From Cryomorphaceae bacterium BACL29 MAG-121220-bin8 (GTDB lineage Bacteria > Bacteroidota > Bacteroidia > Flavobacteriales > Flavobacteriaceae): a stretch of 64,000 nt of DNA. The notes under the pieces are model-generated. The model worked only from the letters and a program-made list of their open reading frames with translations. It did not search any database and was not told the origin of the DNA. The stretch spans positions 186,001 to 250,000 of the forward strand of contig CAJIYP010000003.1 of the NCBI GenBank assembly GCA_905181705.1, written 5' to 3'. Below are positions 18,839 through 29,209 of this stretch, piece by piece. Each line of letters starts with the position of its first letter. The stretch's first letter is position 1. Position numbers and translations under genes: made by a program.

Positions 18839-19927
18839 ATGGAAACATTAATCCTGAAAAAATTATCTCTTATCAACTATAAAAATCTTAATTCTGAATC
18901 ATTTGATTTAGATAAAAAAATAAACTGCTTTGTTGGAGATAATGGAGTTGGAAAAACTAATGTATTAGATTCAATATATCATTTAGCTACGACTAAAAGC
19001 TATTTTCATTCTCAAAGCTCACAATCTATTAATCATAAAGCTGATTTTATGGTAATTGAAGGAGATTTTAACAAAGGAGATAAATCAGAAAACATTATTA
19101 GTAGTTTAAAGAAAGGAAAAAAAAAAACAATTAAGAGGAATGGAAAAATATATAAAAAATTCTCTGACCATATAGGTTTGATTCCAGTAGTAATGATATC
19201 TCCTTATGATAGAGATTTAATTCAAGATGGCAGCTCAAACAGAAGGAAATTTATAGATAACGTAATTTCTCAAAACAATAAAACATATTTAAATCAGATA
19301 ATTAATTACCAAAAAATATTATCTCAGAGAAATGCTCTTTTAAAGTATTTTAAAAAAAATAATACTTTTGATATTACGATTTTAAAAGTTTACGATGATC
19401 AATTATCAGAACTTAGTTTACCAATACATAATACTAGATTAGATTTTTTTAAAAATTTCGTTCCAGTTTTTCTAAGGAGATATAACTCAATAAGTCAAAA
19501 CAAAGAAAAAGTTAATATTTCTTATGACAGTCAACTTAATCATGAATCATTAGATTCGTTGTTAAAGAATAGTTTAGAAAAAGATAGATTAATACAATTT
19601 ACCAGTTGTGGAGTTCACAAAGACGATTTAATATTTGAAATTGATGGATATCCAATAAAAAAACTTGGTAGTCAAGGGCAACAAAAGTCTTTTTTGATTT
19701 CTCTAAAACTTGCTCAATTTGATTATTTAAAAACAGAATCTAATTCATCGCCTATTTTACTATTAGACGATATATTTGATAAATTAGACAATAAACGAGT
19801 TCAACAATTGATTCAATTGGTTAATAATGATGAATTTGGACAATTATTTATTTCTGACACGGATTTAGACAGAACTGAAACTATTATTAGAAAAATTGAT
19901 TCCACATACAAAATGTTTGAATTATGA
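18839..19927 (+). CDS. recF: DNA replication/repair protein RecF
   Basis: 362 aa, FVGDNGVGKTNVLDSIYHLATTKSYF, SQGQQKSFLISLKLAQ, LLLDDIFDKLD. Confidence 0.95.
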   Translation: METLILKKLSLINYKNLNSESFDLDKKINCFVGDNGVGKTNVLDSIYHLATTKSYFHSQSSQSINHKADFMVIEGDFNKGDKSENIISSLKKGKKKTIKRNGKIYKKFSDHIGLIPVVMISPYDRDLIQDGSSNRRKFIDNVISQNNKTYLNQIINYQKILSQRNALLKYFKKNNTFDITILKVYDDQLSELSLPIHNTRLDFFKNFVPVFLRRYNSISQNKEKVNISYDSQLNHESLDSLLKNSLEKDRLIQFTSCGVHKDDLIFEIDGYPIKKLGSQGQQKSFLISLKLAQFDYLKTESNSSPILLLDDIFDKLDNKRVQQLIQLVNNDEFGQLFISDTDLDRTETIIRKIDSTYKMFEL

Positions 19928-20217
19928 AAAGAAACTTTGATGTAAAAAGTTTAAAATCAGTTTTAAACAAATTAATTGATAACGGCTCTTTAAATAGTGG
20001 TTTGAATAATATTAAGGTCCAAAGTTTATGGAAAAAAACAATGGGTGTGAACGTTAATTCTTACACAACTGAAATTCAATTAAAAAACAAAACTCTATAT
20101 GTGAGCCTTTCATCTTCAGTGTTAAGACAAGAATTAAGCTATGGTAAGGAAAAAATCATTGCTATAGTTAATAAAGAAATTGGAAAAAAAATTATTACTA
20201 AAATAGTTTTAAGATAA
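19924..20217 (+). CDS. DUF721 protein
   Basis: 97 aa, [17 protein letters not shown]; 4-nt overlap with recF. Confidence 0.85.
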   Translation: MKRNFDVKSLKSVLNKLIDNGSLNSGLNNIKVQSLWKKTMGVNVNSYTTEIQLKNKTLYVSLSSSVLRQELSYGKEKIIAIVNKEIGKKIITKIVLR

Positions 20218-20628
20218 AATTTCAGAAGAACTAAAATGAAATGCCCCTTCAATTGCAGCGTTTTCGTCACTATCAGAACCATGCACAGCATTTTCACCCA
20301 TTGAAGAAGCATACAAACTCCTAATAGTTCCCTTTTTTGCTTCAGATGGATTAGTAGAGCCTATAAGTTCTCTAAAATCATCGACAGCATTGTCTTTTTC
20401 CAAAATAGCAGCAACAATAGGTCCCCTACTCATAAATGACACTAATTCATTAAAGAAAGGACGTTGATTATGAATTTCGTAAAAAAATTTTGCTTTTTCT
20501 AAACTAAGCTTAGTATACTTCATTGCAACTATTTTAAAACCAGCTGAATTTATTTTTTCTAAAATTGCTCCGATATGACCATTTTCGACAGCATCAGGCT
20601 TAATCATTGTAAAAGTTCTATTTTTCAT
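20209..20628 (-). CDS. ndk: Nucleoside-diphosphate kinase
   Basis: [36 protein letters not shown]. Likely start MKNRTF at 20628; the ORF track over-extends to 20673. Confidence 0.95.
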   Translation of the reverse strand: MKNRTFTMIKPDAVENGHIGAILEKINSAGFKIVAMKYTKLSLEKAKFFYEIHNQRPFFNELVSFMSRGPIVAAILEKDNAVDDFRELIGSTNPSEAKKGTIRSLYASSMGENAVHGSDSDENAAIEGAFHFSSSEILS

Positions 20629-20698
20629 TATTTTTTTTTGCAAACCTAATAAAAAAAAATAGTCTAACATCATAATACATTATTTGTATTTTTGAGAG

Positions 20699-21463
20699 AT
20701 GATTAAGGTTGTAATTATTGGAACAGGAAATGTTGCTTATCATATTTCTAAAGCAGTTTTAAAAAATAAAAAACTTGAAATAGCCATGATTTGTGGAAGA
20801 AAAAAAAAGCTTCCAACTAACTTTAGCCAAGACATAGCCTATTCAAACAATTTTAAAAAAATCAAAAAAGCTGATTTATATATTATCTGTATAAATGATG
20901 ATAATATTTTTAAAATAAGTGAAAAGTTGAATATTGATAAAGAAAGTATTGTTGTACACACATCTGGGTCAACTGAACTTAACGTGTTGTCAAAACACAA
21001 TAATTATGGAGTAATTTATCCTCTTCAAACCTTTAGTAAAGACAAAGAGATTGAATTTAGTAATGTTCCTATTATTATAGAAGCTAATTCAAAATTAATA
21101 TTAAGCAGAATAAAAGAAATAAGTTCGTTTTTATCAAATAAAGTTCTAAAATGCAATAGCAATCAAAGAACATTTATTCATATTTCAGCGATTTTTACAA
21201 ATAATTTTTCAAATTTCATGAATGTAATTGCACAAGATATTTTAAAATCTCAAGACATAGATTCAGAAATTTTGAAACCATTACTTAATGAGACTATAGA
21301 CAAATTAAACTTTTTGACATCAAAAGAAGCGCAAACTGGACCTGCTGCAAGAAATGATAAAATTACAATTGAAAAACACTTAAATTTATTAAAAAAAACT
21401 AAGTATTTTGAAACCTATAATGCTCTTACAAAAGAAATTATAAATTTAAAAAATGAATTATAA
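20699..21463 (+). CDS. Rossmann-like / DUF2520 protein
   Basis: 254 aa, VVIIGTGNVAYHISKAV; C-terminal FLTSKEAQTGPAARND. Confidence 0.85.
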   Translation: MIKVVIIGTGNVAYHISKAVLKNKKLEIAMICGRKKKLPTNFSQDIAYSNNFKKIKKADLYIICINDDNIFKISEKLNIDKESIVVHTSGSTELNVLSKHNNYGVIYPLQTFSKDKEIEFSNVPIIIEANSKLILSRIKEISSFLSNKVLKCNSNQRTFIHISAIFTNNFSNFMNVIAQDILKSQDIDSEILKPLLNETIDKLNFLTSKEAQTGPAARNDKITIEKHLNLLKKTKYFETYNALTKEIINLKNEL

Positions 21464-21974
21464 AGAAAAGCTTAATAAAATTAAAACATTTGTTTTTGAT
21501 GTAGATGGTGTTTTCACTGATGGAAAAATCATGGTGGACTCCGAAGGAAACGAATCGAGGTCATTTAACACTAAAGATGGAATAGCTGTGAAATTAGCAA
21601 ACGATTTAGGTTATAATATAGCTATTATAACTGGCGCTAATAGTGAAGGAATAAGGGCAAGATTAAATAGACTTGGTATAAAAAATGTATATCTCAGTTC
21701 GGTTGACAAAGTAAAAGATCTATTAGATTATTCAAAAAAATATAATATTAATCTTGAGAAAACTGTATACATGGGAGATGATCTTCCCGATACCTTTCCA
21801 ATGAATTTGGTTGAATTAAAATCATGCCCTTTTGATGCTGCTCCTGAAGTAAGAGAAATATGTGATTACATTTCCAACAAAAATGGTGGGGAAGGGTGTG
21901 TAAGAGATATTATTGAACAAACTCTTAAAGTTCAGGGAAACTGGAGTATGAATAAAAAAAATCAAAATATTTAA
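21453..21974 (+). CDS. KdsC/YrbI-family HAD phosphatase (probable KDO-8-P phosphatase)
   Basis: 173 aa, FVFDVDGVFTDGKIMVDSEGNESRSFNTKDGIAVKLA, YMGDDLPD. Confidence 0.9.
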   Translation: MNYKEKLNKIKTFVFDVDGVFTDGKIMVDSEGNESRSFNTKDGIAVKLANDLGYNIAIITGANSEGIRARLNRLGIKNVYLSSVDKVKDLLDYSKKYNINLEKTVYMGDDLPDTFPMNLVELKSCPFDAAPEVREICDYISNKNGGEGCVRDIIEQTLKVQGNWSMNKKNQNI

Positions 21975-22565
21975 TTGATGTTTTTTGAAAAATTAAAAAA
22001 CTACAATGTTTTATTAGCATCAAACTCAAAAAGAAGGCATGAACTTCTTAATCAACTTGGAGTTGAGTTTAAAATAGTAAATCAAAACATTGATGAATCA
22101 TTTTCTAGAAATCTAAAAAATAGTGAGATCACTGATTATTTAGCTAAAAAAAAATCATCTTCATTTATTAAAAATTTACAAAAAAATGATTTACTTCTTA
22201 GCTCAGATACAATAGTTTGGCACAAAAATACAGCCCTTGGTAAACCAAAAAACAGAGATGAAGCATTTGATATGATTAAGTCACTTGAAAACTCATCTCA
22301 TGAAGTAATTACATCAATTTGTATTTCAACAATAAAATCACAGGTGATTGTAAATGAAAAAACAATTGTTTATTTTGATAATATTGATAAAAATGATCTG
22401 TTATATTATACCAAAAAATCTGATGTATTAGATAGAGCAGGCAGCTATGGAATACAAGATTATATTGGTCATATTGGTATAAAAAAAATTGAAGGTTCAT
22501 ACAATAATGTATTAGGCTTTCCTACAAATTTATTTGTAAACACAATCAATTCTATGATTCTATGA
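21975..22565 (+). CDS. maf: Maf-like nucleotide pyrophosphatase
   Basis: 196 aa, VLLASNSKRRHELLNQLG, LLSSDTIVWHKNTALGKPKN, GSYGIQDYIGHIGIKKIEGSYNNVLGFP. Confidence 0.93.
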   Translation: MMFFEKLKNYNVLLASNSKRRHELLNQLGVEFKIVNQNIDESFSRNLKNSEITDYLAKKKSSSFIKNLQKNDLLLSSDTIVWHKNTALGKPKNRDEAFDMIKSLENSSHEVITSICISTIKSQVIVNEKTIVYFDNIDKNDLLYYTKKSDVLDRAGSYGIQDYIGHIGIKKIEGSYNNVLGFPTNLFVNTINSMIL

Positions 22566-22654
22566 AATGGCTAAAGGCTTACACGTTAATTTTAATTATA
22601 AATTTTTTGTATGTAATTTGTTTTATAATTCTAACAAATTTTTATTCGTTTTAA
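22562..22654 (+). CDS. Predicted 30-aa single-TM microprotein (below the ORF-track cutoff)
   Basis: ATG 22562 overlaps the maf stop (ATGA); MKWLKAYTLILIINFLYVICFIILTNFYSF*; stop 22652-22654, one nt before the symporter ATG at 22656. Confidence 0.5.
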   Translation: MKWLKAYTLILIINFLYVICFIILTNFYSF

Positions 22655-22655
22655 T

Positions 22656-24329
22656 ATGTCTTTAATTGATTGGTCAATACTTTTAACTACAATTTCTTTC
22701 ATAGTTATATATGGTGTTTATAAGACTAGAAAATTCAATACTATTAAAGATCATTTAAAAGGAGGCGGATCAGCAAATTGGTTAACTATAGGTTTGTCAG
22801 TTATGGCTACTCAAGCTAGTGCGATTACATTTTTATCGACACCTGGACAAGCTTATAATGACGGTATGGGATTTATTCAATTTTACTTTGGACTTCCACT
22901 TGCCATAATTGTTATTTGCATGGTTTTTATTCCAATATACCACAAGCTAAAAGTATATACAGCATATGAATATTTAGAAAAAAGATTTGATAGAAAAACT
23001 AGAACACTGGCTGCAATTTTGTTTTTAGTTCAAAGAGGACTAGCAGCTGGAATAACAATCTTTGCTCCTGCAATTATTCTTTCAACAATTTTAGGATGGG
23101 ATTTAAAATTACTAAACTTAACTATTGGTCTATTAGTGATTTTTTACACTGTAAGTGGTGGCACAAAAGCAGTTAGCATAACTCAAAAACAACAAATGTT
23201 TGTAATAATGAGTGGAATGATAATAGCCTTTGCGATTATATTAAATTCTTTTCCAGATAATTTAAATTTTACAGAAGCTATTAAAATGGCAGGAATTGGA
23301 GGAAAAATGGAAATTATAGATTTTTCATTTGATATTGATAAAAGATATACTTTTTGGAGTGGTATAACGGGTGGCTTTTTTTTAGCACTCTCATACTTTG
23401 GAACGGATCAGAGTCAAGTTCAAAGATATTTAACAGGAAAATCTGTAAAAGAAAGTCAGCTAGGTCTAATGTTTAATGCAGTATTAAAGATCCCTATGCA
23501 ATTCTTTATATTATTTATTGGAGTGATGGTATTTGTATTCTTTGAGTTTAACAATACACCCATAAACTTCAATCCACAAGTAGAAAATTATTTAGAGCAA
23601 TCTCAAAACCCAGAGTATTTAATTGAAAAAGAAAAATTCATATCTCTTAGAAAAGAAAAAAGAAATTTACAAAAAAAATATATTGATAACTTTGATTATA
23701 GTGAGACAAAAAATCTAGAAAAAGAAATCAAACAACTGCATAAAAACGAAAAGAAAATTAGAGAAACTGTAAAAAAAATTACAAAAAAAATTGCTCCATC
23801 AACTGTTGAATCTAACGATTTAGATTATGTTTTTATTTTTTTTATACTCAACTATCTGCCAAAAGGTATTATTGGCTTATTACTTGCTGTAATTTTAAGT
23901 GCAGCAATGTCATCAACTGCGTCAGAACTTAATGCACTATCAACAACAACCGTTATTGATATATATAAAAGAAATCATATTGAAAAAAAATCTGAAAAAC
24001 ATTATTTAAAAGCCTCAAAATGGTTTACAGTTATGTGGGGAGTAATTGCGATAATTTTTGCTAGTTTCGGATCCTTATTTGAAAATTTAATTCAACTAGT
24101 AAATTTAATTGGATCAATCTTTTACGGAACTATATTAGGTATTTTTATGGTAGCTTTTTTCTTTAAAAATATAAAAGGAAACCAAGTTTTTTATGCTGCA
24201 TGTATATCTCAAATATCAATATTTATGATCTACGGATTCATAGAAATTGGTTATTTGTGGTTAAATTTTATAGGAGCAATGTTAACAATTATTTTATCCC
24301 TATTTATTAATTTTTTTATAAAAAAATAA
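22656..24329 (+). CDS. Sodium:solute symporter family protein with a charged coiled-coil insertion
   Basis: 557 aa, FLSTPGQAYNDGMGFIQFYFGLP, GTDQSQVQRYLTGKSVKES SSS motifs; Lys/Glu-rich insertion. Confidence 0.9.
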   Translation: MSLIDWSILLTTISFIVIYGVYKTRKFNTIKDHLKGGGSANWLTIGLSVMATQASAITFLSTPGQAYNDGMGFIQFYFGLPLAIIVICMVFIPIYHKLKVYTAYEYLEKRFDRKTRTLAAILFLVQRGLAAGITIFAPAIILSTILGWDLKLLNLTIGLLVIFYTVSGGTKAVSITQKQQMFVIMSGMIIAFAIILNSFPDNLNFTEAIKMAGIGGKMEIIDFSFDIDKRYTFWSGITGGFFLALSYFGTDQSQVQRYLTGKSVKESQLGLMFNAVLKIPMQFFILFIGVMVFVFFEFNNTPINFNPQVENYLEQSQNPEYLIEKEKFISLRKEKRNLQKKYIDNFDYSETKNLEKEIKQLHKNEKKIRETVKKITKKIAPSTVESNDLDYVFIFFILNYLPKGIIGLLLAVILSAAMSSTASELNALSTTTVIDIYKRNHIEKKSEKHYLKASKWFTVMWGVIAIIFASFGSLFENLIQLVNLIGSIFYGTILGIFMVAFFFKNIKGNQVFYAACISQISIFMIYGFIEIGYLWLNFIGAMLTIILSLFINFFIKK

Positions 24330-24330
24330 A

Positions 24331-25182
24331 CTAATTGTTTATTAGATAAGTAAGAGTATCATTTAACATTTTAATTGAATCTTTTATTTTAGTCTCTTTA
24401 GCTAATACAAGTCCTTGATTTGCAATTTTTATAGCTTCATCTTTATCACCATATGCTAAATAGATTAAAGATTTTTTTTGCAGCATCCAATACGGTGTAT
24501 CATTTCTTAATTCAAAACACTTATCAATCCATTTTTTAGCAAGATTAACGTCTAAATTTTCTTCCAAATAAAAAACAGCCGCTTTATAATAATCTTGAGA
24601 TTTTGGATTATTATTTAAAGTTCTTTTAATATCAGAAATTACTTTTTCTTTGTTCAACGTATTTAGTTTGTAAGAAACTATTGTGTTTTCCCAATAAAAA
24701 TCCAAAGTTGCTCCGTTATTACTTAAATTATTTATAGCAATAGTAAACGTTTCTATTGAAAATGGAAGTTCGTTGGATTCAACTTTTACATTTAATACTA
24801 TTAAATTTTCATCCCAATTTCTTGGCAACCCCCAATTATCTGATTTATTATAAAGTATTAATTGCCAAGAGTCAACAGAGGGTCTAGTATATATTGAGTA
24901 AGTACCTTTTAAAACTTTTGAATCCTCTATCTCTACATCCTCACTAAAAGTTATTTTTGAATTTTGATTTGCACCAGTTCTCCAAATCTCATCAAAAGGA
25001 ATTAAACCGCCAAAAATTTCTCTTCCACGCATTGAAGGTCTAGAATAATCAATCTTTATATCAACAAGTCCTACTTTTTGTGTTAAAGTTGAGGGCGGGC
25101 TTGGTTGAGGAGTCTGAATTTGAGAAAAAGAAACAAAAGAAAAAAACAAAAAGGCAACAGAACTTGCAAAACATTTGTACAT
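24331..25182 (-). CDS. DUF2911 protein, secreted
   Basis: 283 aa, signal peptide, KIDYSRPSMRGREIFGGLIPFDEIWRTGANQNSKITFSEDVEI. Confidence 0.88.
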   Translation of the reverse strand: MYKCFASSVAFLFFSFVSFSQIQTPQPSPPSTLTQKVGLVDIKIDYSRPSMRGREIFGGLIPFDEIWRTGANQNSKITFSEDVEIEDSKVLKGTYSIYTRPSVDSWQLILYNKSDNWGLPRNWDENLIVLNVKVESNELPFSIETFTIAINNLSNNGATLDFYWENTIVSYKLNTLNKEKVISDIKRTLNNNPKSQDYYKAAVFYLEENLDVNLAKKWIDKCFELRNDTPYWMLQKKSLIYLAYGDKDEAIKIANQGLVLAKETKIKDSIKMLNDTLTYLINN

Positions 25183-25275
25183 AATAAATTTTTTAGATAT
25201 TCAAATCTATTAAATCTATTTAAATAAGATTACAATAATAATTAAAAAAGTTAATTTTGATTAAAATATTGAATC

Positions 25276-25737
25276 TTGAAATTATATCAGCTTAAAACAA
25301 AACAAAACATACCAATTTCGATTGATAAAGCTTGGAGCTTTTTTAGTAATCCTGAAAACTTAAAAGAAATAACTCCTAAAGAGATGAACTTTACAATTAT
25401 AAGTGGCGCTAACAGATCTATTTATTCTGGACAAATTATTCAATATAAAGTTACTCCAATGCTAGGCATCTCTACAAAATGGGTTACTGAAATAACTCAC
25501 GTAAAGGAAAAAGAATATTTTGTTGATGAACAAAGATTTGGTCCATACGCTTTATGGCACCATAAACATTTCATCAAAGAAATTGAAGGAGGTATTGAAA
25601 TGGAAGATATAGTAGATTATAAAATTCCATTCGGTTTGTTGGGACAGTTTGCACATTGGTTGTTTGTGAAAAATAAACTAAATCAAATTTTTAAATACAG
25701 AGAACAAATACTCATAAAATTATTCGGAAAATTTTAA
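25276..25737 (+). CDS. SRPBCC family protein
   Basis: 153 aa from TTG; IDKAWSFFSNPENLKEITPKEMNF, polyketide-cyclase/SRPBCC pattern. Confidence 0.88.
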   Translation: MKLYQLKTKQNIPISIDKAWSFFSNPENLKEITPKEMNFTIISGANRSIYSGQIIQYKVTPMLGISTKWVTEITHVKEKEYFVDEQRFGPYALWHHKHFIKEIEGGIEMEDIVDYKIPFGLLGQFAHWLFVKNKLNQIFKYREQILIKLFGKF

Positions 25738-25739
25738 TT

Positions 25740-26441
25740 ATGAAAAAAAATATTTTATTTATTGGAGGATCAACTGGAATTGGGTTGGAGACAGTTAAAT
25801 TATTACATGAAAAACATAATTTGTTTGTTGCGTGCAGAAGTGATGAAAATCTATCTAATCTAAATGTAACTTATATACGTTTTGATGTTTTAAATGATGA
25901 ATTAGATTTAGAAAAAATTCCTGAATCATTACATGGATTTGTTTACTTTCCAGGAAGTATAAACCTAAGACCTTTCAGAGGATTGAAAATCAGTACGTTT
26001 GAAGAGGATTTAAATATTAATTTTATATCAATGGTGAAAACACTACAGAAAGTTTTAAATAATTTAAAAAAATCAGAAAATTGTAGTGTAGTTCTGTACA
26101 GTACAGTAGCTGTAAAAGTTGGAATGCCATTTCATAGTAGTGTGTCGGCATCAAAAGGAGCAATTGAAGGATTTGCTAAATCTTTAGCAGCAGAATTTGC
26201 CCCTAACATAAGAGTTAATGTAGTTGCACCTTCACTAACTGATACACCCTTAGCGAGTAGATTCTTAAATAATGAAGTTAAAAAAGAAAAAGTTGGTGAT
26301 AGGCATCCCTTAAAAAGACACGGAAATGCTATTGATATAGCTAATTCAACTGCTTTTTTATTAAGTGATGAGAGTTCATGGTTAACAGGTCAAATATTGG
26401 GTGTTGATGGGGGAATGTCAACATTAAACACATCTAATTGA
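25740..26441 (+). CDS. Short-chain dehydrogenase/reductase
   Basis: 233 aa, FIGGSTGIGLETVKLL, VNVVAPSLTDTPLA, ILGVDGGMSTL. Confidence 0.9.
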   Translation: MKKNILFIGGSTGIGLETVKLLHEKHNLFVACRSDENLSNLNVTYIRFDVLNDELDLEKIPESLHGFVYFPGSINLRPFRGLKISTFEEDLNINFISMVKTLQKVLNNLKKSENCSVVLYSTVAVKVGMPFHSSVSASKGAIEGFAKSLAAEFAPNIRVNVVAPSLTDTPLASRFLNNEVKKEKVGDRHPLKRHGNAIDIANSTAFLLSDESSWLTGQILGVDGGMSTLNTSN

Positions 26442-27739
26442 ACAAGAAATTAGCAATTTTTTGGTTTAGAAGAGATCTTCGTTTAAATGATAATGCGGGA
26501 CTTTACCATGCTTTGAAAAATAACTCAAAAGTATTACCAATCTTTATTTACGACAAGAACACATTAGATAAACTTAATGGTTCAGATCATAGACTAGATT
26601 TTATTGAATTTTCATTAAAAAAAATAAATACATTATTGATTAAAAAAAATAAATCAGTTTCAATATATTACGGAAAACCATTAAATATTTTTTTAGAACT
26701 AGTAAAAAAATATAATATTTCTAAAGTTTATACAAATAATGATTACACTCCTTATTCTGTTAAAAGAGACAATACAATAAAAGAACTCCTAACCTCAAAA
26801 AACATAGAGTTTTATAGCTATAAAGACCATGTTTTATTTGAAAAATCTGAAATAGTAAAAAATGATAATACACCTTATAAGGTTTACACTCCGTATTCGA
26901 GAAAATGGATGCTAAAAATGTCAGAAATCAATATTGATTTTTTTAATTCTGAACAAATATTAAATAATTTATGGAAGGATGGAACAAACAATATTTCATT
27001 AGAAGAAATTGGTTTTAAAAAAAATAATTTAAAACCATTAAACTTAAATTTGTCAGATAAAATAATTGAGGAATATGAAAAAACCAGAAACTTTCCATCA
27101 ATTAACGGTACATCCAAAATTGGATTGCATTTGAGATTTGGTACAGTTAGTATCAGAGAAATGGTTAAAAAAGCTGAATTATCAAAAAACAAGACTTTTT
27201 TAAAAGAATTAATTTGGAGAGAGTTTTTTCAACAAATACTATTTCATTTTCCTCAAACAGTTAATAAAAGTTTTAAACCTAAATACGATAGAATAGAATG
27301 GATTAATAAGGAGGATCAATTCACAAAATGGTGTAGTGGGCAAACTGGATTCCCTTTAGTTGATGCAGGAATGAGAGAATTGAATCAAACAGGGTTTATG
27401 CACAACCGTGTTAGAATGTTGGTAGGAAGTTTTTTATGTAAGCATTTATTAATTGATTGGAGATGGGGAGAAGCATACTTTGCAAAAAAATTATTTGATT
27501 ATGAAACGGCTAGCAATGTAGGTAATTGGCAATGGGTTGCAGGTTGTGGGGTAGACGCTTCCCCTTATTTTAGAATTTTTAACCCTCATGAACAAATAAA
27601 AAAATTTGATAAACTATTAAATTATACAAAAAAATGGGTACCAGAAATTGATACAGATCAATATATTAAACCCATCGTAGATCACAGAGAAGCTAGAGAA
27701 AGATGTTTAATTACCTATAAAAAAGCTTTAAATAATTGA
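26438..27739 (+). CDS. Deoxyribodipyrimidine photolyase (CPD class I-like)
   Basis: 433 aa from TTG; FWFRRDLRLNDNAGLYHAL, ELIWREFFQQILFHFP, FPLVDAGMRELNQTGFMHNRVRMLVGSFLCKHLLIDWRWGE. Confidence 0.95.
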   Translation: MNKKLAIFWFRRDLRLNDNAGLYHALKNNSKVLPIFIYDKNTLDKLNGSDHRLDFIEFSLKKINTLLIKKNKSVSIYYGKPLNIFLELVKKYNISKVYTNNDYTPYSVKRDNTIKELLTSKNIEFYSYKDHVLFEKSEIVKNDNTPYKVYTPYSRKWMLKMSEINIDFFNSEQILNNLWKDGTNNISLEEIGFKKNNLKPLNLNLSDKIIEEYEKTRNFPSINGTSKIGLHLRFGTVSIREMVKKAELSKNKTFLKELIWREFFQQILFHFPQTVNKSFKPKYDRIEWINKEDQFTKWCSGQTGFPLVDAGMRELNQTGFMHNRVRMLVGSFLCKHLLIDWRWGEAYFAKKLFDYETASNVGNWQWVAGCGVDASPYFRIFNPHEQIKKFDKLLNYTKKWVPEIDTDQYIKPIVDHREARERCLITYKKALNN

Positions 27740-29208
27740 ATAACATTAATATAGTTTTTCCGAATCAACTTTTTGAAAAAAGTGTACTTATTGAAAATAA
27801 TTATAAAACATATTTAATTGAGGAATATTTGTTTTTTAGTCATTATAATTTTCATAAACAAAAGATAGTTTTTCATAGAGATTCAATGAAAAATTACTAT
27901 GATTATTTAATTGAAAAAGGAATAGAAGTAATTTATATTAATTCTTTTGATAGCCAATCTGATATAAGAGAATTTTTAAAGCATCTAAAAGCAAAACAAA
28001 TAAACATTTATAATCCTATTGATAATTGGCTTGAAAAAAGAATTTCTTCTTCATGCAAAGAAAATGATATCTCTATAAACTTTTATGAAAACCCTCTATT
28101 CATAAATAAAGAAGATGAACTTTTACCTTTTTTTAGCACTACAAAAAAAAAATTTTTTCAAACACCTTTTTATAAAAATCAAAGAAACAAACTAAACATA
28201 CTTTTAGACAAAGAAAAAAAACCTCTGGGTGGAAAATGGACGTTTGATGATATGAATAGGAAAAAATTTCCTAAAAATAAAAATACACCTGTAATTGATT
28301 ACTCTGAAATTAAAAGTAAAAATTATATTGATTCAAGGAAATATATTTCTCAATATTTTCCTAAAAATAACGGGGAATTGGGTGAAAATCAATTATACCC
28401 AACAGACTTTAAATCTGCTAAAATTTGGTTTAATAATTTTTTAAATTCAAGATTTAATGAATTTGGAATATACGAAGATGCTGTTTTAATTAAAGAATCT
28501 ATTATAAACCATAGTGTTTTATCTCCACTAATAAACTCAGGACTTCTAGATCCAAAATATATTTTAAATACCTCGTTAGATTTTTATAAAAAAAATAATA
28601 TTCCATTAAATTCATCTGAGGGATTTATTAGACAAATAATTGGTTGGAGAGAATTTATAAGAGGTGTATATGTTTCTAAAGGAACAGAAGAAAGATTAAA
28701 AAATTATTGGGGTTTTAAAAGAAAAATTCCTAAATCTTTTTATGATGGATCAACAGGAATTGATCCCATTGACGATACAATACATAAAGTAAATAAAACA
28801 GGGTATGCTAACCATATTGAAAGATTGATGATTTTAGGCAATTTCATGGTTTTATGTGAGTTCGATCCCGATGAGGTTTATAAATGGTTTATGGAATTAT
28901 TTATTGATTCTTATGACTGGGTAATGGTTCCTAATGTATATGGAATGAGTCAATTTGCTGATGGTGGTCTAATGTCTACTAAACCTTATATAAGTAGCAG
29001 TAATTATATAATAAAAATGAGTGACTATAAAAAAGGTGAATGGAGTGATGTTTGGGATGGACTTTTTTGGTCATTCATGGATAAACAAAGAGAATTTTTT
29101 AGTAAAAATCCCAGAATGAGAATGCTAATAAGTACTTTTGATAAAATGGATTCATTTAAAAAAGAGAAACTACTAATCGATGCGGATAATTTTATAACAA
29201 AACTTTAG
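27736..29208 (+). CDS. Cryptochrome/photolyase family protein, PhrB-like (prokaryotic 6-4 group)
   Basis: 490 aa from TTG; GFIRQIIGWREFIRGVY, YANHIERLMILGNFMVL, PNVYGMSQFADGGLMSTKPYISSSNYIIKMSDY. Confidence 0.9.
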   Translation: MNNINIVFPNQLFEKSVLIENNYKTYLIEEYLFFSHYNFHKQKIVFHRDSMKNYYDYLIEKGIEVIYINSFDSQSDIREFLKHLKAKQINIYNPIDNWLEKRISSSCKENDISINFYENPLFINKEDELLPFFSTTKKKFFQTPFYKNQRNKLNILLDKEKKPLGGKWTFDDMNRKKFPKNKNTPVIDYSEIKSKNYIDSRKYISQYFPKNNGELGENQLYPTDFKSAKIWFNNFLNSRFNEFGIYEDAVLIKESIINHSVLSPLINSGLLDPKYILNTSLDFYKKNNIPLNSSEGFIRQIIGWREFIRGVYVSKGTEERLKNYWGFKRKIPKSFYDGSTGIDPIDDTIHKVNKTGYANHIERLMILGNFMVLCEFDPDEVYKWFMELFIDSYDWVMVPNVYGMSQFADGGLMSTKPYISSSNYIIKMSDYKKGEWSDVWDGLFWSFMDKQREFFSKNPRMRMLISTFDKMDSFKKEKLLIDADNFITKL

Positions 29209-29209
29209 T

